A stretch of 49,345 nucleotides of DNA from Anaerolineaceae bacterium UBA4781 (lineage in GTDB: Bacteria > Chloroflexota > Anaerolineae > Anaerolineales > Anaerolineaceae), in contig DHHD01000019.1 of the NCBI GenBank assembly GCA_002403105.1, forward strand, positions 1,786-51,130, read 5' to 3'. The translations under genes and the position numbers were made by a program. The notes under the pieces are model-generated. The model saw only the letters and a list, made by a program, of their open reading frames with translations. It was not told the origin of the DNA and searched no databases. Positions 42,817 through 49,345 of the stretch are shown piece by piece. The first letter of the stretch is position 1, and every line of letters begins with the position of its first letter.

Positions 42817-43628
42817 AGATGAGCAAAATTGAGCAGATCTTTGATCTACAAAACAAAGTGATTCTGGTTACAGGGGCAGCCGGTTTGATCGGTTCAAAGT
42901 TCTGCAAAGTATTGGCAGAAACAGGATCCATAGTAGCCGTGGCAGATATTCAGGAACAAAAAACACTTGCTCTGGCTGCCGAACTGCAAAACCAGGGTTT
43001 TCAAGCAGCCGGTTTTTCGGTGAATATTACTTCACCGGAATCTGTTCATGAACTGGTGACTCAAATTGTGAACCGTTTCAGTCGATTGGATGTGCTGGTG
43101 CATTGTGCAGCCATGGATCCAAAATTTGACCGGACAAAGAAGCAAGAACACGCTGCCGGATTTGAAGACTTCCCGCTGGGGGTTTGGCAGCAGGCGCTTG
43201 ACGTAAATTTAACGGGTGCTTTTCTGTGTGTGCAGGAAGCTGCCCGTGTAATGCTGAAACAAAAACAGGGGGTTATGGTGTTGGTTTCTTCCATTTATGG
43301 AATGGTGGCTCCCGACCAGCGCATCTATCAAAAAGGATTGTTCAAACCTCCTTATTACAGCGTTTCTAAAGCCGGCATCCTTGGGTTAACACGGTATGTA
43401 GCATCCTACTATGCAGGCAAGAATATCAGGATCAATGCACTTTCCCCCGGCGGGATTTATAATGACCATGAAGAAGCGTTCGTTCGCGAATATTCCAGCC
43501 GTACTATCTTAAACCGCATGGCGGATGTCTCGGAATTGGAAGGCGCTCTTCTCTTTCTTGCATCAAATGCTTCAAGCTATATGACCGGTGCTAATTTGGT
43601 CGTGGACGGCGGATGGACAACCTGGTAA
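42813..43628 (+). CDS. PtmA-like short-chain dehydrogenase/reductase
   Basis: 271 residues. TGAAGLIGS (20-28) binds NAD(P); Ser160, Tyr182 and Lys186 are the catalytic triad. IYGMVAPDQRIYQKG and RINALSPGGIYNDHEEAF are shared with PtmA-type SDRs of flagellin glycosylation loci, as far as I recall that family. ATGA overlap with the oxidoreductase gene shows coupling. Together the two redox enzymes could invert or amend a hydroxyl of the precursor sugar. Confidence 0.85.
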   Translation: MKMSKIEQIFDLQNKVILVTGAAGLIGSKFCKVLAETGSIVAVADIQEQKTLALAAELQNQGFQAAGFSVNITSPESVHELVTQIVNRFSRLDVLVHCAAMDPKFDRTKKQEHAAGFEDFPLGVWQQALDVNLTGAFLCVQEAARVMLKQKQGVMVLVSSIYGMVAPDQRIYQKGLFKPPYYSVSKAGILGLTRYVASYYAGKNIRINALSPGGIYNDHEEAFVREYSSRTILNRMADVSELEGALLFLASNASSYMTGANLVVDGGWTTW

Positions 43629-43652
43629 AAAAGGATAAAGGATTGTGGAAAA

Positions 43653-44882
43653 ATGGATAAAAAGCGACCCGAAGTTTTAGCGATCATCCCAGCTCGTGGG
43701 AATTCAAAGAGCATTCCTCGAAAAAATATAAAGGAATTTGCAGGGTATCCATTGATTTCTTACAGCATTGCTGCTGCGCTTCAAGCTGAATCCGTTACAC
43801 GGGTTCTTGTTTCAACTGATAATGAAGAAATTGCTAACGTTGCCAGAGAGTTCGATGCAGAGGTGCCTTTTTTGCGCCCCGCTGAATTTGCACAGGATCA
43901 AACTGCTGATCTACCTGTGTTTGAGCATGCATTAACCTGGCTAAAAGAGAATGAAGGTTATGAACCGGATGTTGTCATCCAGCTTCGACCGACTTCTCCC
44001 ATTCGCCCAAAAGATTGCATTGATAGCGCAGTTTCCATTCTACTGAATCATCCTGATGCCGATTGTGTGCGCGGTGTGGTGCTTGCAGGGCAAAACCCGT
44101 ATAAAATGTGGCATATTCAATCAGATGGAGTATTGAAACCGATTCTGACTGTGGCAGGGGTGCATGAAGCCTATAATGCTCCACGGCAGGAACTTCCGTC
44201 TGTGTACTGGCAGACCGGGCATATTGATGCGATCCGCCCGGAAACGATCATGCAGAAAAGATCCATGACCGGTGATGTGATCTATCCTTTGATCATTGAT
44301 CCATCTTTTACTGTCGACATCGATACCATGACAGATTGGCGCAATGGTGAACAACTTGTAATGGAGGGAAGCTTGGATATGGTTTTACCCTCCAAGGGGA
44401 AAAAAGCTTTCCCTGAAAAGATCTCTTTGATATTGATGGATTTTGATGGTGTCATGACCGATGACCGGGTATGGGTGGATGAAAATGGTCACGAAATGAT
44501 AGCCGCTCACCGTGGGGATGGGATGGGTGTTTCTTTGGTTCGCCAGAAACTAGGGATTGACATCATTGTCATTTCTAAAGAGAAGAATCCGGTGGTTGCC
44601 CGGCGTTGTGAGAAATTACATTTAGCTTATCATCAGGGTATCGATAATAAATCAACAGTGATCGATGCGATCCTTGCTGAGCGAAAGCTTGATAAGAATG
44701 AAGTGGTATATATCGGTAACGATATCAATGACTTGGAATGTTTTGAGAAAGTCGGTTTTCGAGTAACCCCCGCGGATGCGCATGATGTTGTCAAACGCAA
44801 AGCCGATCTGGTGTTGCGCAAATCCGGAGGGATGGGTGCTGTACGTGAGTTCTGTGATCTATTAATAGCGAAATATTCATAG
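43653..44882 (+). CDS. neuA: Fusion: CMP-nonulosonate synthetase (NeuA) + KdsC-like HAD phosphatase
   Basis: 409 residues. Residues 1-235 are NeuA: IIPARGNSKSIPRKNI (11-26) for CTP and QLRPTSPIRPKD (110-121). Residues 255-409 are a KdsC-type HAD domain with the nucleophile Asp263, acid/base Asp265 (DFDGVMTDD) and GNDINDLE (355-362) for Mg(II). All catalytic residues are present, so it should be active, unlike a purely structural domain. The fusion has the order known from animal CMP-sialic acid synthetases. An active phosphatase suggests that the partner synthase makes a phosphorylated product. Confidence 0.9.
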   Translation: MDKKRPEVLAIIPARGNSKSIPRKNIKEFAGYPLISYSIAAALQAESVTRVLVSTDNEEIANVAREFDAEVPFLRPAEFAQDQTADLPVFEHALTWLKENEGYEPDVVIQLRPTSPIRPKDCIDSAVSILLNHPDADCVRGVVLAGQNPYKMWHIQSDGVLKPILTVAGVHEAYNAPRQELPSVYWQTGHIDAIRPETIMQKRSMTGDVIYPLIIDPSFTVDIDTMTDWRNGEQLVMEGSLDMVLPSKGKKAFPEKISLILMDFDGVMTDDRVWVDENGHEMIAAHRGDGMGVSLVRQKLGIDIIVISKEKNPVVARRCEKLHLAYHQGIDNKSTVIDAILAERKLDKNEVVYIGNDINDLECFEKVGFRVTPADAHDVVKRKADLVLRKSGGMGAVREFCDLLIAKYS

Positions 44883-44932
44883 TGCTTGATCGTTTATTGA
44901 AACAGAATTTCTTTCAACCAGAAAACTATGCA

Positions 44933-44955
44933 GCAGGTTATAATATTTTTCCTGC
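44933..44955 (+). promoter_or_regulatory. Inverted repeat around a TATAAT box before the radical SAM gene
   Basis: GCAGG (44933-44937) and CCTGC (44951-44955) flank TATAAT (44939-44944) in the 103-base gap after neuA. A supported -35 is missing. It may be an internal promoter with an operator or a weak hairpin; nothing in the sequence decides. Confidence 0.3.
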
Positions 44956-44985
44956 AAGAAGAATTAATAATATGGAGAGAATTGC

Positions 44986-46047
44986 ATGATCGATATCCAT
45001 TTTTATCAAAAAGTATATGATCTGAAATATCGAGTGATGAAGGGCGAGAAATTCGAGCGCGAATACCTGCTCCAGAAATTAGAAGAGTTTCGCAGCCCTG
45101 AACCTGTTCTTTATAATATAGAAACCACCAATTTATGCAACATGCGCTGTGAAATGTGCCCGCGCACGACTATTATGACACGCCCGATCGAAACCATGGA
45201 ACCGGAACTCTTTAAAAAGATCATTGATCAGCAGCGCCCATGGACAGAAGCAGAATGGAAAGATTGGCAAACCTTTGTAACGGAGAAATATCAGATCAAA
45301 CCGGATGATATGAGCGAGAATCACTTTTTCTTATATGTCATCCCCAAAGTGATCGTATTGCATGGGTACGGCGATCCACTGCTTGATAAACAAATTCCCC
45401 AGTATGTGAAGTGGATGACGGAAAAAGGTATCCCCAGCTATTTCAGTTGCAATCCGGCCAATATCAATTTAAGCCGCACGATTGAAACCTTTGAGAATGG
45501 TCTTGATTACATCAAGTATTCCATTGAAAGTGTGGATGATACCCGCCATAAACAGATCAGAGGATACCTTTCCAATTTTTCGGATAGTTACGAAGATATT
45601 TTGGAACTGTTGAATGTGAAAGCGCAGAAGAACCTTTCCACAACCATCGTCATTACCATGCTGAACTTGAATAAACCCGGACAGAATGATGAATTTGAGC
45701 GATTGAAAGAAAAATTCAAAGATCTGGATGTCTATATCTATCTGAAGAGCCAGGATCAGCAGTGGTATGAAGACAACAAAGCCGGCACCAATTCCATCCA
45801 CTGGTTGGAATTCTGCCAGTTCCCCTGGTCATCCATGACCATTAAGTCGAACGGTGAATCGTGTGAATGTGTTGAAGATTTTAATAATGAGATCGTGCTT
45901 GGAAACGCTCGCACAGAATCATTGCACGATATTTGGAATGGTGAAAAATACAAAAAATTCCGCATGGACCATTTCAACTTAACCCCTGGAATTAAATGCA
46001 CAGAACAATGCGATATGCACTTGATCGGTAGTTTTTTAGGTTCATAA
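44986..46047 (+). CDS. Radical SAM enzyme with SPASM-like C-terminus
   Basis: 353 residues. Cys51, Cys55 and Cys58 (CNMRCEMC) are the CX3CX2C site for the SAM-binding 4Fe-4S cluster; HGYGDPLL (126-133) is the following GxGxP-type strand. Cys277, Cys293, Cys295, Cys338 and Cys342 give a SPASM-like set for an auxiliary cluster. Between them residues 86-115 form a hydrophilic insert (WTEAEWKDWQTFVTEKY). GGAGAG precedes the ATG. Such enzymes do hydrogen-abstraction chemistry on peptides or sugars. Its place between neuA and neuB suggests that the substrate is a sugar or sugar nucleotide of this pathway; no reaction can be named. Confidence 0.87.
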   Translation: MIDIHFYQKVYDLKYRVMKGEKFEREYLLQKLEEFRSPEPVLYNIETTNLCNMRCEMCPRTTIMTRPIETMEPELFKKIIDQQRPWTEAEWKDWQTFVTEKYQIKPDDMSENHFFLYVIPKVIVLHGYGDPLLDKQIPQYVKWMTEKGIPSYFSCNPANINLSRTIETFENGLDYIKYSIESVDDTRHKQIRGYLSNFSDSYEDILELLNVKAQKNLSTTIVITMLNLNKPGQNDEFERLKEKFKDLDVYIYLKSQDQQWYEDNKAGTNSIHWLEFCQFPWSSMTIKSNGESCECVEDFNNEIVLGNARTESLHDIWNGEKYKKFRMDHFNLTPGIKCTEQCDMHLIGSFLGS

Positions 46048-46071
46048 GAATAGTAAATCAGGAGATTTTTC

Positions 46072-46944
46072 ATGAATCGAGAAATTAAAATAGGCAATAA
46101 ACTCATAGGGGATGGACATCCAACCTATGTGGTTGCGGAAATTGGTATTAACCATAATGGTGATTTGAAAATTGCCAAAGATCTCATCCTGGCTGCCAAA
46201 GATGCTGGTGTGGATGCGGTTAAATTCCAAAAACGCACCCCGGAGATATGTGTTCCGAAAGAACAACAGAACCAGATGCGCGAAACTCCCTGGGGTTATA
46301 TCACCTACCTTGATTATCGCTATAAAGTTGAATTTGGCGAAAAAGAATATAAAGAAATTGATAAACTCTGTAAAGAAGTGGGAATTGACTGGTTTGTATC
46401 AGTCTGGGACACTGCTTCTGTGGATTTCATGGAAAAATTCTCGCCCGTCTGCTACAAATTACCCTCTGCATCCCTGACGGATGATGAACTGCTGCTCAAA
46501 GTACGTCAGACCGGTCGGCCGCTCATCCTTTCAACAGGCATGTCGACCACTGACCAAATCGACCATGCTGTAAAAATAGTAGGACTTGAGAACCTGCTTA
46601 TTACCCATGCTACAAGCGCATATCCATGCGATCCGCAGGAACTCAATTTAAAAATGATCCAGACTCTGCGTAACAAGTTTACTTGCCCCATTGGATATTC
46701 GGGACACGAGGTCGGTTTGGTGACCTCAGTAGTAGCAACTGCCATGGGGGCTTGCTTGGTGGAGCGCCATTTTACTCTGGATCGCGCAATGTGGGGGAAC
46801 GATCAGGCTGCTTCAGTAGAGCCGGTTGGTTTTCGTAAACTTGTTAGATATATCCGTGTGACGGAACAAGCGCTGGGAGATGGCGTAAAAAAGGTATACG
46901 ATAGCGAATTATCTTCCCTGAGGAAATTGCGCAGAGTACAATAG
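46072..46944 (+). CDS. neuB: Nonulosonate synthase NeuB, short form
   Basis: 290 residues. Canonical AEIGINHNG (residues 23-31), SGHEVG and ERHFT motifs of the TIM-barrel synthase, and the RETPWGYITYLDYRYKVEF segment shared by the short NeuB branch. It ends SLRKLRRVQ, so the SAF domain of the cassette 1 enzyme is absent; that domain normally closes the partner's active site in long NeuB, so the short form must be complete in some other way. AGGAG precedes the ATG. It pairs naturally with the NeuA-KdsC fusion. Confidence 0.92.
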   Translation: MNREIKIGNKLIGDGHPTYVVAEIGINHNGDLKIAKDLILAAKDAGVDAVKFQKRTPEICVPKEQQNQMRETPWGYITYLDYRYKVEFGEKEYKEIDKLCKEVGIDWFVSVWDTASVDFMEKFSPVCYKLPSASLTDDELLLKVRQTGRPLILSTGMSTTDQIDHAVKIVGLENLLITHATSAYPCDPQELNLKMIQTLRNKFTCPIGYSGHEVGLVTSVVATAMGACLVERHFTLDRAMWGNDQAASVEPVGFRKLVRYIRVTEQALGDGVKKVYDSELSSLRKLRRVQ

Positions 46945-46950
46945 AACCTC

Positions 46951-46993
46951 GAATCTAGCGTACAGCATTCCAGATTCATAATACAATAGTCCT
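46951..46993 (+). promoter_or_regulatory. Inverted repeat and TACAAT directly before the GTG start at 46994
   Basis: GAATCT (46951-46956) and AGATTC (46972-46977) form a 6-bp inverted repeat. TACAAT (46982-46987) follows and is only 6 bases from the GTG. A leaderless transcript or read-through from neuB are both possible. Confidence 0.3.
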
Positions 46994-48604
46994 GTGGAAT
47001 ATCCAATTAAACGAGTTTCCGGAAGAATTAAACGCGAATACCTGCATCTTGTGAACCGGATGCGAATTCAACGTATCTCAAAACAGATCCCCGACAATGA
47101 CCCTGAGAATCCAAAACAGCCACCTGTTTTAATATTCAACGCCTCCACTCGTTTGGAAGGGATCAGTCTGAATGCAGGTTTTTCCCTCATCACTGGCTGG
47201 GCATTGCGCATGGCGGGTTACCCGGTGGTCCACTTTGTATGCGCACGCGGCATGAGCCGTTGTGTGTTGGGTACAGATCGAAATGACCCGATCGTGGTTC
47301 CTCCCTGCACGAAATGCATAAAAACATCCAAAGATGTTTACAAGAATTGCAGTGTACGGGCATTTGAATTTGAGATGAATAAAACCGTCAAAGAGCATCT
47401 TGATGGATTGCCTCTTAAACAACTTGAGAAATATCAATTCGATGGAGTGCCGTTTGGTAGTCTGGTACTTCCCTCTGTACGGTGGGTCTTACGAAGGCAT
47501 CATTTGAAGGATGATGAAGATACCCGCCAGTTAGCGCGTCACTACATCCTTTCAGCAGAAAATATCATGCGCGAATTCAACCTCTTGCTCGATCAAGCTA
47601 AACCACAAGCGGTGATCATATTCAACGGTATGTTCTACCCCGAAGCGGTTGCACGTTTCTTGGCACAACGGCGAGGGTTACCGGTTTACACGCATGAGGT
47701 GGGGATGCTGCCCCTTTCTGCTTTTTTCACCAGTGGTGAAGCGACGGCGTATCCCATTGAGATTCCGGATACTTTTAAATTATCCAAAGAGCAGAATAGA
47801 CAGCTTGATGAGCATCTGGCTCAACGGGTGGAAGGAAAGTTCAGCACAGCAGGCGTGGAATTCTGGCCGGAGATGCGGGCACTTGATCCTGCTTTCCAAC
47901 GCGAAATGCAGGCATATAAAACGATCGTTCCTATTTTTACTAACGTGATCTTCGATACAAGCCAGGCGCATGCCAATGTGGTATTCCCCAATATGTTTGC
48001 ATGGCTTGAGACTGTTCTACAATCTATTCGCGCTCATCCTGAGGTTCTTTTTATTATCCGTGCGCATCCCGATGAATTGCGTCCCGGAAAAGAAAGTGCA
48101 GAAACAGTAGCAGAATGGGTCAGAGAAAACGATGTGTTGGATCTGCCCAATGTGCGCTTCATTAATGCACATGACTATATCAGTTCCTATGATCTGATCA
48201 AAGCATCCAAATTTATCATGGTTTATAACTCCACCATTGGGTTGGAAGCATCTATATTAGGGAAACCGGTTCTGTGCGCTGGTAAAGCACGCTATACTCA
48301 AATTCCCACCGTTTTCTTTCCGATGACAAAATCCGAATTCTATACCACACTTGAGGATTTATTAACAAAGGACCAAATTAAAATACCGCAGGAATTCATC
48401 TCGAATTCCCGAAAAGTCCTTTACAGCCAACTTTTCATGGCTTCTTTATCCTTTGACGCTTTTCTAAAAGAAGAAAAACACTGGAAGGGTTATGTAGGAG
48501 TCCGCAACTTCAAAATTGATTTGTTGAAAGCACAGAATTCTCCTACAATTAAAACAATCCTGCGTGGAATTCAAGAGAAGGAGCAATTTTTACACAAATC
48601 ATGA
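46994..48604 (+). CDS. GT-B capsule-synthesis-type protein with HP motif (copy 3)
   Basis: 536 residues from GTG at 46994 (an ATG at 47060 is the alternative). C-terminal half has RAHPDE (HP at 358-359) and YNSTIGLEASILGKPV (411-426). The N-terminal half differs from the other two copies: it has four cysteines (90, 105, 108, 119) in SRCVLGT and PPCTKCIKTSKDVYKNC, a possible metal-binding or disulfide site. It overlaps the next gene by 4 bases. A nonulosonate transferase role is inference. Confidence 0.72.
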   Translation: MEYPIKRVSGRIKREYLHLVNRMRIQRISKQIPDNDPENPKQPPVLIFNASTRLEGISLNAGFSLITGWALRMAGYPVVHFVCARGMSRCVLGTDRNDPIVVPPCTKCIKTSKDVYKNCSVRAFEFEMNKTVKEHLDGLPLKQLEKYQFDGVPFGSLVLPSVRWVLRRHHLKDDEDTRQLARHYILSAENIMREFNLLLDQAKPQAVIIFNGMFYPEAVARFLAQRRGLPVYTHEVGMLPLSAFFTSGEATAYPIEIPDTFKLSKEQNRQLDEHLAQRVEGKFSTAGVEFWPEMRALDPAFQREMQAYKTIVPIFTNVIFDTSQAHANVVFPNMFAWLETVLQSIRAHPEVLFIIRAHPDELRPGKESAETVAEWVRENDVLDLPNVRFINAHDYISSYDLIKASKFIMVYNSTIGLEASILGKPVLCAGKARYTQIPTVFFPMTKSEFYTTLEDLLTKDQIKIPQEFISNSRKVLYSQLFMASLSFDAFLKEEKHWKGYVGVRNFKIDLLKAQNSPTIKTILRGIQEKEQFLHKS

Positions 48605-49345
48605 AACCGGTTTGTTCAATTGTCGTCCGCGCCTTCAATGAAGAAAAACATATCGGCAAACTTCTACAGGGTATCGCGTCGCAAACGCTGAAACCCGTGC
48701 AGACAATTCTGGTTGATTCCGGCTCAACCGACTGCACTGTATCTATTGCGGAATCATTTGGAGCATCGATCGTTCATATTAAACCGGGTCAATTCACTTT
48801 TGGGAAATCCTTGAATTTTGGTATCTCCCATGCCGAAGCAGATCTTATTGTGCTTGCCAGTGCGCATGTCTACCCCGTCTATCCGGATTGGCTGGAGAAA
48901 ATATTGGAACCCTTCCACGATGAGAAAGTGGCTCTGGTCTATGGAAAACAATCCGGCTGCGCGACCTCTAAATTCTCCGAGATGCAGGTTTTCCGGCATT
49001 GGTTTCCGGATGCTTCTGATTTCAATCAAACGACCCCGTTCTGCAATAATGCCAACGCGGCTATTCGAAAAAGCCTGTGGGAAGCACATCCCTATGACGA
49101 GAATTTGACCGGTTTGGAAGACCTGGCATGGGCAACCTGGGCGAAAGAAAAGAATTACAGAATTGCATACAGTGCTGAAGCGGAAATCGTACATGTGCAC
49201 CAGGAAACATGGAAAGGTGTTTATAACCGCTACCGCCGCGAAGGGATGGCTTTCAAGCGCATTAATCCACAAGCCACCTTTTCTTTTATTGAATTCTTAA
49301 AAGTGCTGCGCGAGAACACTTTCAATGATTGGCGGGAAGCGCATC
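48601..49345 (+). CDS. Family 2 glycosyltransferase, N-terminal part (runs off the window)
   Basis: The frame is open from the ATG at 48601 (4-base overlap with the previous stop) to the last base, 248 codons. MKPVCSIVVRAFNEEKHIGKL starts the GT-A domain (given as a start only), DSGSTDCT follows, and SAHVYP (about residues 81-86) stands where DxD is usual, a variant shared by a known branch of GT2. NNANAAIRKSLW and LTGLEDLAWA give the acceptor motif. The C-terminus is missing. Confidence 0.83.
   Translation, partial: MKPVCSIVVRAFNEEKHIGKLLQGIASQTLKPVQTILVDSGSTDCTVSIAESFGASIVHIKPGQFTFGKSLNFGISHAEADLIVLASAHVYPVYPDWLEKILEPFHDEKVALVYGKQSGCATSKFSEMQVFRHWFPDASDFNQTTPFCNNANAAIRKSLWEAHPYDENLTGLEDLAWATWAKEKNYRIAYSAEAEIVHVHQETWKGVYNRYRREGMAFKRINPQATFSFIEFLKVLRENTFNDWREAH

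Noticed and set aside
1..49345. CRISPR arrays, tRNA/rRNA genes, insertion sequences, prophage, toxin-antitoxin pairs
   Set aside because: Looked for in gaps and short frames on both strands; no spaced direct repeats, cloverleaf, transposase or paired small genes were recognised.

Overview
The window looks like a piece of chromosome from a mesophilic anaerobic bacterium of the phylum Chloroflexota, most likely class Anaerolineae. This is inferred from gene content: a large surface protein with WRVCAY-type repeats, a DUF2089/SHOCT-like regulator pair, an M32 carboxypeptidase, a class V aminotransferase with a short SerA, and a surface-polysaccharide locus dense in glycosyltransferases. No rRNA or tRNA gene, CRISPR array, phage gene or insertion sequence was seen. 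Base composition is even and AT-leaning, and every large reading frame is intact.

Region 1 (1-5270): the 3' end of a repeat-built surface protein, a chagasin-type protease-inhibitor lipoprotein, and a tight three-gene glycosyltransferase operon that ends at a bidirectional terminator.

Region 2 (5271-19518): housekeeping and physiology. It holds M32 carboxypeptidase with serA, a MacA/MacB-like export operon (adaptor, ATPase, permease) with its own promoter and terminator, an FmdB-type zinc ribbon divergent from guanylate kinase, a DUF2089/SHOCT-like/MFS operon, a DUF6504-like protein, SixA-type phosphatase, S9 peptidase, a CDF metal transporter and a class V aminotransferase.

Region 3 (19913-24180): a polytopic membrane protein with a methyltransferase, and on the opposite strand an unusual methyltransferase-glycosyltransferase fusion.

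Region 4 (24273-49345, continuing past the edge): a long polysaccharide locus. It opens with a winged-helix regulator under a near-consensus promoter whose start is overlapped by a perfect inverted repeat. GDP-fucose-synthase-like reductase and a Wzm/Wzt ABC exporter follow. Two separate nonulosonic-acid (sialic-acid-like) cassettes come next. Cassette 1 (30407-35331) has a PseB-type UDP-GlcNAc 4,6-dehydratase, an RmlD-like reductase where the PseC aminotransferase would be expected, a NeuB-family synthase with an unusual motif, and an SpsF-type cytidylyltransferase. Cassette 2 (41806-46944) has a Gfo/Idh oxidoreductase, a PtmA-like SDR, a NeuA-KdsC fusion, a radical SAM/SPASM enzyme and a short NeuB. 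Three GT-B proteins with HP motifs are spread among the cassettes and are plausible CMP-nonulosonate transferases. A solute-binding lipoprotein gene on the opposite strand, with its own terminator, separates the two cassettes.

Together, region 4 would make at least two nonulosonate donors, build a heteropolysaccharide on the inner membrane face and export it through Wzm/Wzt. The exact sugars are predictions, because several expected enzymes (PseC, PseG, acetyltransferases, Gmd) are not in the window.
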